From: Bacillota bacterium
Lineage (GTDB): Bacteria; Bacillota; DTU065
Length of the DNA: 34,829 nt
Direction: 5' to 3'
NCBI GenBank assembly: GCA_028708605.1
Contig: JAQVYS010000013.1
Location: 1,083-35,911 of the forward strand
Below the pieces are notes generated by a model that made no database searches, was not told where the DNA came from, and saw only the letters and a program-made list of their open reading frames with translations. This document shows, piece by piece, positions 24,557 through 33,606 of the stretch (positions are counted from its first letter, which is position 1; every line of letters starts with the position of its first letter). A program made the position numbers and the translations under genes.

Positions 24557-25642
24557 TTAGTCAACATAACGTGAAACATTCAAGAGTAAACCTACACTTA
24601 CCATTGTCATTACAAGGGAAGATCCTCCTGAACTAAAAAATGGCAAAGTTAGGCCTGTAACAGGTAAAAGACCTGTAACAACACCCATATTCATAAAAGC
24701 TTGGAAAGCAATCTGCATCGTCAGCCCAACTGCCAAATAACGGTGAAAAGAATCTGTTGCTCTAATTGCAGTTCTTAAACCACGCCAAGCATAAAGTGCA
24801 AAAAGCGATACAATTAAAAACGTACCAAGAAAACCAAATTCTTCACCAACAATAGGAAAAATAAAGTCGGTGTGGTTTTCTGGCAAATATAGATATTTCT
24901 GCTTAGACTGCCCAATTCCAACCCCTAAAATGCCACCCGATCCTAAAGCATAGATCGATTGAATTAACTGATATCCATCTCCTAAGGGATCGTTTTCATA
25001 ATCTAGGAATGTCAGCAATCTCTCGAGGCGATAAGGCTCGATAATTGCCAGGCCTATAACTCCTAAAACTCCCAGAAAAACCAGTACTCCAAGATGGCTT
25101 TTTTTGGCTCCAGATGCCACTAACATAAAAAAGCAAGTTGCCATGACTGCTACAGTCGTTCCAAGATCTGGCTCTACGACAACCAAAACGCCTACAATAC
25201 CTATTGGCAACAGAGCAATCCCCATACCTTTTATAGTTCTTATTTTCTCTTTTACACGACTTAAATAATCTGCAAGAAAGATAATCATGGCAAGCTTTGC
25301 TACCTCTGAGGGTTGAAAAGTACCAATACCTATGTCAATCCACCTTTTGGAGCCTTTGGTATCTTCACCAAAAATTAAGACAACAACAAGCAGACCTATG
25401 GCAATTAGAAGAATAAGAAAGCTTAATTTTCTTAACTTATCGAGCGGAAAAAATAACGCAATAACTGCTCCAACAAGGCCAACTACTGCAAAGATAGCCT
25501 GCCTCAAAAATATAGAATAGGAGTTCCCGTAATCTTGATATGAAATGACTGAACTTGCACTTAAAAGCGAAACTAATCCTAGGAACAAAAGCAGACTTGC
25601 AGTTAAGAGCAGCCAGAGGTCTATCTTTCCCTTGCGCTGCAT
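24557..25642 (-). CDS. ftsW: SEDS-family lipid II polymerase FtsW (SpoVE-like)
   Basis: Membrane glycosyltransferase that polymerises lipid II with a partner class B PBP, here probably the spoVD-type protein of the same cluster. The 361-residue protein has about ten membrane segments. SEDS signatures are GSKRWIDIGIGTFQPSEVAK, the VVEPDLGTTV segment, GLGxxIGQSK-type GVGIGQSKQKYLYLPENHTD (substrate-facing loop), FIFPIVGEEFGFLG and LTLPFFSSGGSSLV near the end. The ATG follows GAGGTG by six bases and lies 16 bases after mraY. murD, usually found between mraY and ftsW, is absent. Position fits FtsW or SpoVE; the sequence alone does not separate them. Confidence 0.93.
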   Translation of the reverse strand: MQRKGKIDLWLLLTASLLLFLGLVSLLSASSVISYQDYGNSYSIFLRQAIFAVVGLVGAVIALFFPLDKLRKLSFLILLIAIGLLVVVLIFGEDTKGSKRWIDIGIGTFQPSEVAKLAMIIFLADYLSRVKEKIRTIKGMGIALLPIGIVGVLVVVEPDLGTTVAVMATCFFMLVASGAKKSHLGVLVFLGVLGVIGLAIIEPYRLERLLTFLDYENDPLGDGYQLIQSIYALGSGGILGVGIGQSKQKYLYLPENHTDFIFPIVGEEFGFLGTFLIVSLFALYAWRGLRTAIRATDSFHRYLAVGLTMQIAFQAFMNMGVVTGLLPVTGLTLPFFSSGGSSLVMTMVSVGLLLNVSRYVD

Positions 25643-25658
25643 TTAGTTCACCTCACAA

Positions 25659-26621
25659 TTACCATAACCTTATTAAAAGCACAGTACCAATCAAAGCAAA
25701 CACTAAAGCCACCAAATAAAAACTCCACACAACTTTAGTTTCAGACCAACCCAAAAGTTCAAAGTGATGGTGGATAGGAGCCATACGAAAGACTCTTCTG
25801 CCAGTTCTTTTAAACACTACAACTTGGATGATGTCTGAAAGAACTTCGATAACAAATAGCCCTCCGACTATAACTAAAAACATTTCTGTGCCTGTAAGTA
25901 TGCTGATACCACCTAAAGCCGCACCTAAAGCTATAGATCCAGTATCCCCCATAAAAATTCTTGCCGGATGCCTGTTGAAATACAAAAAACCCAAAAGGCT
26001 ACCTATCAGAGATACTGTAAAGGTTAATAGACCTAGTCTTCCAGATACATATAAAACTAGCGCAAAGGGTAAAAGTGTAATAACAACAGTCCCTGCTGCA
26101 AGACCGTCTAAACCATCTGTTAAGTTAACAGCGTTTGTGGTAGCTACTAAAACTAGAGCAGCAAAAGGAACAAATAACCAAATCGGTAACTCCAATGCGC
26201 CTCCAAAAGGGAGGTAAACTAAAGTCCCAATATGAGGTGCGTTTGCAGCCCAAACTCCAATTAAAAGCCCAAGGGCGATTTGAAAAAAGAGCTTGTGCCT
26301 AGCTTTCAGGCCAAGATTTTGTTTCCTTTTAACAATGATAAAATCATCTATAAAGCCAATTAGTCCATAACCTAAAACAATAGCTAGAATAATTAACGCT
26401 TCGTCAGATGAGCGAGCAAATAACAGAGTACTTAAGGCTGTTCCGGTTAAAAACAAGACGCCACCCATTGTTGGAACGCCACTTTTTTTAAGATGGGTTT
26501 TTGGTCCATCCGTGCGTACTGTCTGCCCATACTTTAGCTTATGCAAGTTACCAATTAGTTTAGGCCCAATAACTAAAACAGTTATTAAAGAGACTATTCC
26601 TGCTAAAATTATATTAGTCAT
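25659..26621 (-). CDS. mraY: Phospho-N-acetylmuramoyl-pentapeptide transferase
   Basis: Integral membrane enzyme that puts phospho-MurNAc-pentapeptide on undecaprenyl phosphate to make lipid I. The 320-residue protein has about ten membrane segments. Family motifs are HLKKSGVPTMGGVLFL, FIDDFIIVKRKQNLGL (the Asp pair), NAVNLTDGLDGLAAGT and the loop RVFRMAPIHHHFELLGW. The ATG follows GAGGAG. Length is normal. Confidence 0.97.
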   Translation of the reverse strand: MTNIILAGIVSLITVLVIGPKLIGNLHKLKYGQTVRTDGPKTHLKKSGVPTMGGVLFLTGTALSTLLFARSSDEALIILAIVLGYGLIGFIDDFIIVKRKQNLGLKARHKLFFQIALGLLIGVWAANAPHIGTLVYLPFGGALELPIWLFVPFAALVLVATTNAVNLTDGLDGLAAGTVVITLLPFALVLYVSGRLGLLTFTVSLIGSLLGFLYFNRHPARIFMGDTGSIALGAALGGISILTGTEMFLVIVGGLFVIEVLSDIIQVVVFKRTGRRVFRMAPIHHHFELLGWSETKVVWSFYLVALVFALIGTVLLIRLW

Positions 26622-26690
26622 AAATTGCTCCTCAATTCGGAGGCTGCCCCCTTCAACTCCGTTTAATTAATCTAAATTCCCTTTCAAAGA

Positions 26691-28034
26691 TTATTGCTGT
26701 AACAATTTAAGTATTTTTTCCATCTCCATAGAGCGAGAACCTTTAAGAAGAGCTATGCCTCTTTTCGTTTTAAGTTCGTCCGCAATCTCTTTATGCGAGG
26801 TAAATACCTCTACCTCAAGTCCCTTAAGCTTTGCTTCCTTATAAGCCTGCTGCATTTGCTCCCCATATAAATACAAACCATCAAGGTTTAGATCTGCACA
26901 AATGCGACCTATTTCCCGGTGGTACTCGTCTGAATCCTCTCCTAGTTCTTTCATGTCTCCAAGGGCTGCATAAGCTTTAACCTTTAATGAATCTGCTCTT
27001 TTTCTAAGATGCTGTAGAGCAGTTTTCATTGAAAGAGGACTCGCATTGTAAGTATCATCAATAATAATTAAATCTAAAACCTTTACTTCTTCTAGTCTAC
27101 TGGAAACCTGGCTTATATTTTCTAGGGCGTGACTGATCTTTGTAAGCGAAATCCCTGCAAAACTTGCTGCAGCAGCTGCCGCAAGAGCGTTATTTACATT
27201 ATGTTCTCCAGAAAGGCCAAGTTTAACTGGCGTTTCTTCTTTGCCTTTTAAAAGCACAAAATTCGCCCGGTTTTCGCTGTCAAATGTGACATTCCTCGCT
27301 TTTATATCCCCGCCTTTTCCAAAGGAGAAACTATTTATATGAAGCCCTTTTAGGTAATCATAAAAGTCACTTTCTCTTGGAATGATTCCTAAGCCATCCT
27401 GGGGAAGGTTTTCTAACAGTTCTCCTTTAGCTTTGGCGATGTTTTCTCTGGTTTTTAGCAGTTCTAGATGGACTTCACCGATTACAGTGATTATTCCAAT
27501 CTTAGGCATTGCTATTTTTGCAAGATAATCGATTTGACCAAGACCTCTCATACCCATCTCAAGAACTACATACTTATAGGTCTCATCTAGCTTAAATAAG
27601 GTAAGAGGAAGGCCAATTTCGTTATTAAAGTTAGCTTCTGTAGCAAGGACCTTGCCATCTTCCTCTAAGATAGCTTTTAAGATCTCTTTTGTAGTAGTTT
27701 TACCATTACTTCCTGTGATGGCAAAAACTAGTGGGTTATACTTTCGGCGATGAAACCTTGCAATATCACCTAGTGCTTTATAGGTATCCTCTACTAAGAT
27801 ATAACAAGGAAAATCAACAGGTTTTTGGACTATAACTATCTTAGCATTAATGTTAGGACTTATATAGATATGTCCGTCACTTTTTTCACCTTTTAAGGCA
27901 ACAAAAGCCTCTACACCAGAAAGCTTTCTCGTGTCGATAGAGATGCCCTCTACTACTAACTCTTCCTCTTTTCTATTGCCACAAAGCTTACCAGAAACAA
28001 CCTTTTCAAGCTCTTTAACGCTGATTTTTACCAA
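26691..28034 (-). CDS. murF: UDP-MurNAc-tripeptide--D-Ala-D-Ala ligase
   Basis: Cytosolic ligase adding the D-Ala-D-Ala dipeptide. The 447-residue protein has the Mur P-loop ITGSNGKTTTKE, ATEANFNNEIGLPLTL, VLEMGMRGLGQIDYL and DTYNASPLSM, which together mark MurF. The start is a TTG at 28034 with GAGGGG about 12 bases upstream, inside the end of murE (20-base overlap). Because the site is a little distant, the exact start is not certain. Confidence 0.96.
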   Translation of the reverse strand: MVKISVKELEKVVSGKLCGNRKEEELVVEGISIDTRKLSGVEAFVALKGEKSDGHIYISPNINAKIVIVQKPVDFPCYILVEDTYKALGDIARFHRRKYNPLVFAITGSNGKTTTKEILKAILEEDGKVLATEANFNNEIGLPLTLFKLDETYKYVVLEMGMRGLGQIDYLAKIAMPKIGIITVIGEVHLELLKTRENIAKAKGELLENLPQDGLGIIPRESDFYDYLKGLHINSFSFGKGGDIKARNVTFDSENRANFVLLKGKEETPVKLGLSGEHNVNNALAAAAAASFAGISLTKISHALENISQVSSRLEEVKVLDLIIIDDTYNASPLSMKTALQHLRKRADSLKVKAYAALGDMKELGEDSDEYHREIGRICADLNLDGLYLYGEQMQQAYKEAKLKGLEVEVFTSHKEIADELKTKRGIALLKGSRSMEMEKILKLLQQ

Positions 28035-29451
28035 AAAAGATCAGCCCCTCTCTTGCAACTTCGCGATCATCAAAATGATACTTAGCCCCATTGATCTCTT
28101 GATAGTCTTCATGACCTTTTCCTGCTATTACAATCATATCACTAGGCTTTGCCTCACTTAAAGCTAAAAAGATGGCGTTTTTGCGATCAGCCTCGACTAG
28201 ATAAGGTTTGCCTTCGATGCCTGGTAGAATATCTTTAATAATGAGATTTGGGTCCTCTGTTCTAGGATTATCAGAAGTAACAATAATTTTGTCGGCCCAT
28301 GTGCTGACCACTTTGCCCATCTTAGGCCTTTTTGTTTTGTCTCTGTCTCCTCCACAGCCAAAAACTACAGTCAGGTCTCCCTTGCCTCTAACTTGCTTTG
28401 CAGCACTCGAAAGGACATTTTCGAGTCCATCTGGGGTATGGGCATAATCTACAATTACAGCAAAGTCCTGGCCTAGATCCACCTTTTCAAAACGCCCAGG
28501 CACCCCCGGAAAAGTTTCAAGTTTTCTTATAGCTTCTTCCATGTCAAAGTCCATGCCATGAAGCAGAGCTAACACCCCGAGAGAATTATACACATTGAAT
28601 TCCCCACCAATAGGTAGTTTTACTTCCCATTTTTTTTTGCCAACTACAAGGTCATAACCGATAGTTGTAGCTGTAGCTTCTATGTTTGTAGCTCTAATCT
28701 CACCATTGTTTACGCCAAAGCCAATCTTCCTACCTATATATTTAGCAGCCATAAAATTTACAGAAGGATCATCTCTATTAAACGCAGCTACGCTTTCTGC
28801 AGGCATCATATTAAAGAATTCTTGCTTGGCTTTTGCGTAGGCTTCCATAGTTTTATGAAAATCCAAATGATCTTGACTGAGATTGGTAAAGATCCCACCC
28901 ACAAAGCGAAGGTCTAAAACTCTATCCAGCACAACACTATGAGAAGATACCTCCATAACTGCATAGTTTGCACCATTTTTTAGCATGTGACAGAGCAGAT
29001 CATCGATCTCTAAAACCTCTGGAGTAGTGCGATCTTGGGAAAGCTCACTTTCGCCAACCATAGTCTTTACCGTTGAAAAGAGACCTGCTTTCTCTTTTAA
29101 AACGTGATATAGCATATAAGCTGTGCTAGTTTTGCCATTAGTTCCTGTTACTCCAATTAGGTTTAATTTATGGGAGGGATTATCATAAAAAGCGTGACTG
29201 AGTTTAGCTAGTGCCTCGCGGCTATTTCTGACCAAAACTTGATTTGGTAATCCAAGATCCTTTTCAACCACTACATATCTGCTACCACTAGCTAAAGCCT
29301 CTGGTATATAGATATGACCATCAGTCTTAAAGCCTGAAATAGCTACAAAGACACTGCCTGGTACGGTCTTTTTGGAGTTGGTAACCACTGCTGTAACTTC
29401 ACTGTTTTGAACTTTTTGCAGTAGATTCTCGAATGCAATACCTAAACTCAT
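28015..29451 (-). CDS. murE: UDP-MurNAc-L-Ala-D-Glu--meso-diaminopimelate ligase
   Basis: Adds the third residue of the stem peptide. The 478-residue protein has the P-loop GVTGTNGKTSTAYM, TTPEVLEIDD, VMEVSSHSVVLDRV and YAHTPDGLENVL. The specificity motif DNPRTEDP, in the C-terminal domain, carries the Arg that selects meso-diaminopimelate rather than Lys, so the wall is of the DAP type. The ATG at 29451 follows GGGAAGGG; the GTG at 29457 is less well placed. It lies 13 bases after the PBP gene. Confidence 0.96.
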   Translation of the reverse strand: MSLGIAFENLLQKVQNSEVTAVVTNSKKTVPGSVFVAISGFKTDGHIYIPEALASGSRYVVVEKDLGLPNQVLVRNSREALAKLSHAFYDNPSHKLNLIGVTGTNGKTSTAYMLYHVLKEKAGLFSTVKTMVGESELSQDRTTPEVLEIDDLLCHMLKNGANYAVMEVSSHSVVLDRVLDLRFVGGIFTNLSQDHLDFHKTMEAYAKAKQEFFNMMPAESVAAFNRDDPSVNFMAAKYIGRKIGFGVNNGEIRATNIEATATTIGYDLVVGKKKWEVKLPIGGEFNVYNSLGVLALLHGMDFDMEEAIRKLETFPGVPGRFEKVDLGQDFAVIVDYAHTPDGLENVLSSAAKQVRGKGDLTVVFGCGGDRDKTKRPKMGKVVSTWADKIIVTSDNPRTEDPNLIIKDILPGIEGKPYLVEADRKNAIFLALSEAKPSDMIVIAGKGHEDYQEINGAKYHFDDREVAREGLIFFGKNQR

Positions 29452-29464
29452 AAACACCCTTCCC

Positions 29465-31522
29465 TTACTGTGAAATAAAGGTTAATTCAACTGAATCTCC
29501 ATCACCTAACATCTGTCCCGCCGCAGGTTTTTGGCTTGCCACAATACCGTTTGTAGTTGTGCCCTTCGTTCTAATATGGATACCAAAAGATAAAGCTAAG
29601 CTATTTGCCTCAGCCAAAGATAAGCCGATAAATCGAGGGGTCTCTCTTGGTTCTTGAAGCGCACAGAATAAAGTAACCGTAGTATTAGGCTCAACGAAAA
29701 ATCCTGGCAGCGGTTCCTGGCTAGATACTTTCGTACTTTCCCCTTTTATATTGACTCTCAAGCCTAATTTTGTCAGCTCTTTAATTGCAGCATCCCTTGC
29801 TTTTCCTGATAGATCAGGGACTGCAATAGAACCACCATCTTGAACTCTAGTCCTTGCTCCAGTATATTGCAGAGTAGCTTTTGTAAATTCCTTGAAGACA
29901 GGAGCAGCTATGACTCCGCCTAAATTGTAGTCCGTATCGGGTTCAAAGATGGCAACTAAAGCTACTATCTGAGGATCATCTACTGGGGCAAAACCTAGAA
30001 AAGAGACTACCATCTTGTCCTCTGAGTAGCCACCTACCTCTGGAATCTGAGCAGTACCCGTCTTTCCTCCAACAGGAAAGCCTGCGATTTCCGCTCTTTT
30101 TCCGGAACCATTTACAATAACGGATCTCATCATCATTTTAATAGTATTTGCGGTACTTTCAGATATTACTTGTTTACCGTTATTATTTAAGGCCCTGTTT
30201 ACGATTCGTCCATTTTCTTTATAACTTTTTACAAGAGATGGCTCAAGTAGATAACCATCGTTTGCTATGGCGCTCATTGCAACAACTAATTGTAACGGAG
30301 TTACAGCAATACCTTGTCCAAAGCCAATGTTTGCCCAAGAAACCTTCGAGAGACTCTTTTTTGAGGCAAAGATACCCGAGGCTTCGCCGATAAAATCTAC
30401 ACCCGTCTTCTCTCCAAAGCCAAATCCTCTTAGATATTTATAAAGAGTATCATCGTTCATAGTTTCAGCTGCAAGCTTTGCAAAAACTGGGTTGCAAGAC
30501 CTTTCTAATGCTTCAAGAAACGTTTCATGACCGTGTCCCCAGATAGATGAGCAGCGGATTACTCTATCGCCAACTTGATAAGTAGGTGGATCATAGACTT
30601 CAGTACTTGGGTTTATGGCTCCTTCTTCAATTGCCGCAGCAGCTACAAAAACTTTAAATGTCGAACCTGGTTCAAAGCTTTCAGTAATAGACCAATTCTT
30701 GCGTACACTAAGTGGATAGGACGCAAAGTTATTAGGGTCAAAAGTTGGATATTCAGCTAATGCCAAAATTTCTCCAGTTTTTGGGTCCATTGCTAGTAGT
30801 ATACCCTGTTTAGCATTACTACCTGTAACAGCTTTTTCGATCTCTCTTTCTGCAATGTGTTGAATAACTGCATCTATTGTAAGATAAAGATCTACTCCAT
30901 CTTGTGGTAAAGACTTGCTGTTAAACCCAACAGGTATTGCTCTTCCAGCAGGATCTTTTTCTACTGTGTTTAGTCCAGGTTCGCCTGATAAAAACCGTTC
31001 ATAGGTCACCTCTATACCCTCTAAACCTTGATTATCAATACCAGCAATACCTATTGTAGAAGCTGCGAGCGTTCCTTCAGGATAATAACGTCTTGGTAGA
31101 CTAACAACACGAATACCTCTTAAATTAAGACTATCGATCTCTGAGCGTTTACCTATAGGAAGGTTTCTAGTTAACCATACAAAGTTACCAGGCTTTGTAA
31201 GGATGCTATACAGTTCCTCTACATTCATATCCAGTACTGGTGCTAAAGCTTCTGCAGTTTTTTGTGGGTTTTTAATAATACTCGGATCAGCATACACTGC
31301 AGGAGTTGGAATACTTTCTGCTAGAATTTTTCCATTTCGATCTAAGATATCGCCTCTTTCAGGAGTTATTGTATCGATACGTAATCTTTGAGATAACGCT
31401 CTGTCTGAAAGCTCTTTAGCTTCTACTACCTGAAACTGCAATAACCTTAAAACTACAAGTAAAAACAAAAACAACATGAAAAAAAAGATGAGGCCAAGCC
31501 TCATCCTAATAAGTTCCTTCAT
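29465..31522 (-). CDS. spoVD: Class B penicillin-binding protein with two PASTA domains (SpoVD/FtsI type)
   Basis: Membrane-anchored transpeptidase that cross-links septal or spore-cortex peptidoglycan. The 685-residue protein has an N-terminal membrane segment (9-27), a dimerisation domain with RGDILDRNGKILAES, and the transpeptidase domain with STFK (S287), SCN (342-344) and KTGTAQ (near 488). Two PASTA repeats end the protein (about 568-626 and 627-685). The start overlaps the ftsL stop by four bases. PASTA repeats are seen in SpoVD and in PBP2B-type FtsI of Firmicutes. As it is the only such gene in the cluster, it may serve vegetative division, sporulation or both. Confidence 0.92.
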   Translation of the reverse strand: MKELIRMRLGLIFFFMLFLFLLVVLRLLQFQVVEAKELSDRALSQRLRIDTITPERGDILDRNGKILAESIPTPAVYADPSIIKNPQKTAEALAPVLDMNVEELYSILTKPGNFVWLTRNLPIGKRSEIDSLNLRGIRVVSLPRRYYPEGTLAASTIGIAGIDNQGLEGIEVTYERFLSGEPGLNTVEKDPAGRAIPVGFNSKSLPQDGVDLYLTIDAVIQHIAEREIEKAVTGSNAKQGILLAMDPKTGEILALAEYPTFDPNNFASYPLSVRKNWSITESFEPGSTFKVFVAAAAIEEGAINPSTEVYDPPTYQVGDRVIRCSSIWGHGHETFLEALERSCNPVFAKLAAETMNDDTLYKYLRGFGFGEKTGVDFIGEASGIFASKKSLSKVSWANIGFGQGIAVTPLQLVVAMSAIANDGYLLEPSLVKSYKENGRIVNRALNNNGKQVISESTANTIKMMMRSVIVNGSGKRAEIAGFPVGGKTGTAQIPEVGGYSEDKMVVSFLGFAPVDDPQIVALVAIFEPDTDYNLGGVIAAPVFKEFTKATLQYTGARTRVQDGGSIAVPDLSGKARDAAIKELTKLGLRVNIKGESTKVSSQEPLPGFFVEPNTTVTLFCALQEPRETPRFIGLSLAEANSLALSFGIHIRTKGTTTNGIVASQKPAAGQMLGDGDSVELTFISQ

Positions 31523-31971
31523 AACAGCTCAGACCCCCCTAAAAGACCATAGAAAAAGTCTAATAGCCTGTCGAAGAGACTCGCTGGTACTGCGCCTGCA
31601 ACACTTGCTGGTCCAGCATCGATTCTTTCAGGTGAGGCAGCTGGTCTTGCGTTTGGAGGGATCAACACTACAACTTCTGTATTGTTATTGTTTACTAGAC
31701 CTAAAGAGAGTGCAACTTCTTCTACTTTCTGTAGGGATTGAAGCTCCTTAAGTTGATAATTCAATTGTCTCAGTTTCTCATCTTCAATCTGTAAAATGCG
31801 ATTTTTATCAGCGAGTCTTAAAGAGAGACTAGAAACCTGTCCCTGTAACAGTGCAACCCCAACTAGAGGAATCGCTAATAGCAAAATTAGTATTAGAATA
31901 GCAGGAAAGTTCTCATCGATTTGCGATTTTTTCTTTGCAATTTTCTGTTTATTTATTTCTTGGTAAATCAC
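31519..31971 (-). CDS. ftsL: Cell division protein FtsL
   Basis: Small bitopic septal protein that pairs with FtsB/DivIC and FtsQ. The 150-residue protein has a basic N-terminus, a membrane segment (about 23-42) and a coiled coil of heptads (about 43-92, QGQVSSLSLRLADKNRILQI). LGLV, the usual end of the coil, is present. The C-terminal 55 residues (Pro, Ala and Ser, then a hydrophobic SLFDRLLDFFYGLLGG) extend beyond the usual length. The GTG start overlaps the rsmH stop (GTGA), with AAGGAGG upstream. Assignment rests on position and topology, as FtsL is poorly conserved. Confidence 0.8.
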   Translation of the reverse strand: MIYQEINKQKIAKKKSQIDENFPAILILILLLAIPLVGVALLQGQVSSLSLRLADKNRILQIEDEKLRQLNYQLKELQSLQKVEEVALSLGLVNNNNTEVVVLIPPNARPAASPERIDAGPASVAGAVPASLFDRLLDFFYGLLGGSELL

Positions 31972-32930
31972 TTTCCCACCTCCTTAAATTCCGATATTTT
32001 CTCAGCGACTCTTAATTTTGAACTGTGAGCCCTTCTATTTTCTTCTGTTTCTAAAGTTGCAGGAACTATAGGCTTTCTCGTAATAATCTTAATAGTAGGT
32101 TTTTTCCCACATACACAATATGGTATAGTTTTAGGACAAGTACACGGGTCTTGCTTTTTTTTGAAAAACTCCTTAACGATACGGTCTTCGAGACTATGAA
32201 AGGATATTACTCCAAGCCTGCCACCTAGTTTTAAGTGTCTTAGTCCACTTTCTAAACTATCTTCTAAAGCGGCTAACTCATTATTTACAGCAATTCTAAT
32301 CGCTTGAAATGTGCGTTTAGCAGGATGCTGCTCAGCCAGTGCTCTTGCTGGCATCGCTTTTTTGATAGTCTCTGTTAACTCAAAAGTGGTGTCGATTGGT
32401 CGATCGCTTACGATCTGCCTTGCAATACGCCGTGCATACCGTTCTTCCCCAAATTCTCTAATAATCGTAGTCAATTGATCTAGTTCACAAGTATTGACAA
32501 TATCCCATGCTGACACGTCTTGGGTCTGATCCATACGCATGTCGAGTTTAGCATCAAAACGGTAACTAAACCCCCTGCTAGGATTGTCAAATTGAGGTGA
32601 TGACACCCCTAAGTCCCAAAAGATGCTGTCCACCTCTAAAATCTCAAGTTTTGCCAAAACAGTTGAAATCTTACTAAAATTCGCGTGTACCACAATCAAC
32701 TGGTCATTTTGGTAGATTAGTGGTTCATCAGACACCTTTTTTAATTGATAGGATTCTACCACTTCTTGAATGGCTTCAATATCTTGATCAAAACCGATTA
32801 CTTTAGCTCCACTATCTAAAAAACCTTTTGTATGCCCACCTCTGCCAAGCGTGCAGTCTACTATGACTTTTCCGGGGGTAGGCTCTAAAAGGTCTATAGA
32901 TTCCTTAAACAAGACAGGCACATGATTCAT
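31968..32930 (-). CDS. rsmH: 16S rRNA m4C1402 methyltransferase RsmH (MraW)
   Basis: SAM-dependent enzyme that methylates N4 of C1402 in 16S rRNA. The 320-residue protein begins MNHVPVLFKESIDLLEPTPG, has the SAM loop VDCTLGRGGHTKGFL, FDQDIEAI, the DLGVSSPQFDNPSRGFSYRF signature, HPAKRTFQAIRIAVN and ISFHSLEDRIVKEFF. The ATG at 32930 has GAGGG eight bases upstream; the GTG at 32939 is too close to that site. It lies 12 bases after mraZ. Confidence 0.96.
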   Translation of the reverse strand: MNHVPVLFKESIDLLEPTPGKVIVDCTLGRGGHTKGFLDSGAKVIGFDQDIEAIQEVVESYQLKKVSDEPLIYQNDQLIVVHANFSKISTVLAKLEILEVDSIFWDLGVSSPQFDNPSRGFSYRFDAKLDMRMDQTQDVSAWDIVNTCELDQLTTIIREFGEERYARRIARQIVSDRPIDTTFELTETIKKAMPARALAEQHPAKRTFQAIRIAVNNELAALEDSLESGLRHLKLGGRLGVISFHSLEDRIVKEFFKKKQDPCTCPKTIPYCVCGKKPTIKIITRKPIVPATLETEENRRAHSSKLRVAEKISEFKEVGK

Positions 32931-32942
32931 ACCTAACACCCT

Positions 32943-33374
32943 CTATATTCCTAAATCAACCAGGTTCTCAGCTATCTCAGTAATAGAACTACTAAACGAA
33001 TCCATATAAGCTTTCCATGCACTTGGCTCCCAAATCTCAATACGATTAGATACACCAACTACCACTGTTTCTTTTTCGATTCCTGCATGTAGTTTAAGAT
33101 TTGCAGGTATGTTGATTCTACCTTGTTTATCGATTTCTGCTTCAGAGGCTGCAGATAAAAAGAATCTAGTGAACGCTCTAACATCAGCTTTCCCAATAGG
33201 AAGCTCTTTGAGCCGGTTAACCATATTATTCCATTCTTCCGGAGGAAATAAGAACAAACAATTGTCGAGACCTTTTGTTACAACTGGGATATCACCAAGC
33301 TCATCACGAAACTTAGCCGGTATAGTAAGGCGGCTTTTAGTATCGAGATTATGCAAATATTCACCAATAAACAT
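32943..33374 (-). CDS. mraZ: Transcriptional regulator MraZ
   Basis: First gene of the dcw cluster and, where studied, its own repressor or activator. The 143-residue protein is two AbrB-like halves, each with the DxxxRxxxP motif: LDTKSRLTIPAKFRDEL and IDKQGRINIPANLKLHA. Start MFIGEYLHNLDTK is the family N-terminus; the ATG at 33374 follows GGGGTGACC. The longer frame adds 11 codons that overlap the operator. Three GTGGG boxes with ten-base spacing lie directly upstream. Confidence 0.96.
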   Translation of the reverse strand: MFIGEYLHNLDTKSRLTIPAKFRDELGDIPVVTKGLDNCLFLFPPEEWNNMVNRLKELPIGKADVRAFTRFFLSAASEAEIDKQGRINIPANLKLHAGIEKETVVVGVSNRIEIWEPSAWKAYMDSFSSSITEIAENLVDLGI

Positions 33375-33382
33375 AAGGTCAC

Positions 33383-33407
33383 CCCACTTTTCCCCACTTT
33401 CCCCCAC
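33383..33407 (-). promoter_or_regulatory. MraZ operator: three GTGGG boxes, ten-base period
   Basis: On the minus strand GTGGG occurs at 33403-33407, 33393-33397 and 33383-33387, each separated by five bases (GGAAA, GAAAA). MraZ is known to bind such TGGG-N5 repeats. The last box is part of the run that also serves as the mraZ Shine-Dalgarno sequence, so binding lies within the leader. No clear sigma-A promoter was found upstream; the region is A/T-rich and contains a 12-base palindrome (33433-33444). Confidence 0.85.
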
Positions 33408-33432
33408 ATATGGTGCTTATTCCACGTTAACT

Positions 33433-33444
33433 AAGGATATCCTT
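33433..33444. repeat. Perfect 12-base palindrome in the dcw upstream region
   Basis: AAGGATATCCTT lies 25 bases beyond the distal GTGGG box, in the region expected to hold the dcw promoter. It could be a protein-binding site; there is no other copy close by. Confidence 0.3.
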
Positions 33445-33473
33445 CAAAATCACAAAAAAAATTTCAATAATTT

Positions 33474-33510
33474 AAAAAAAGACCCCGAGGATCACCTCGA
33501 AGTCTTTTTA
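33474..33510. terminator. Bidirectional terminator-like hairpin between dcw and the HAD gene
   Basis: AAAAAGAC pairs with GTCTTTTT, and CGAGG pairs with CCTCG around an ATCA loop, with one two-by-two mismatch between. T runs follow on both strands, seven on the minus strand. It sits between divergent genes, so it probably stops antisense transcripts coming from the right before they reach the dcw promoter. Confidence 0.65.
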
Positions 33511-33606
33511 AGATAGCTTTTATTGCCAAAATGCCATAGAATATGTTTATATACAATAATTATCTGCAGCCAAAATTGCAGAGCATTTTTAGAAAGGCGT
33601 GTTAAA

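Noticed and set aside
24391-24579. 62-codon minus-strand ORF across the murG start
   Set aside because: It lies in another frame of the murG start and the end of ftsW; its residues match no family and murG has its own good start.
33408-33470. Sigma-A promoter candidates before mraZ (TTGAAA or TTGTGA as -35)
   Set aside because: No pairing gave both a fair -10 and 16-18-base spacing, so no promoter is annotated.
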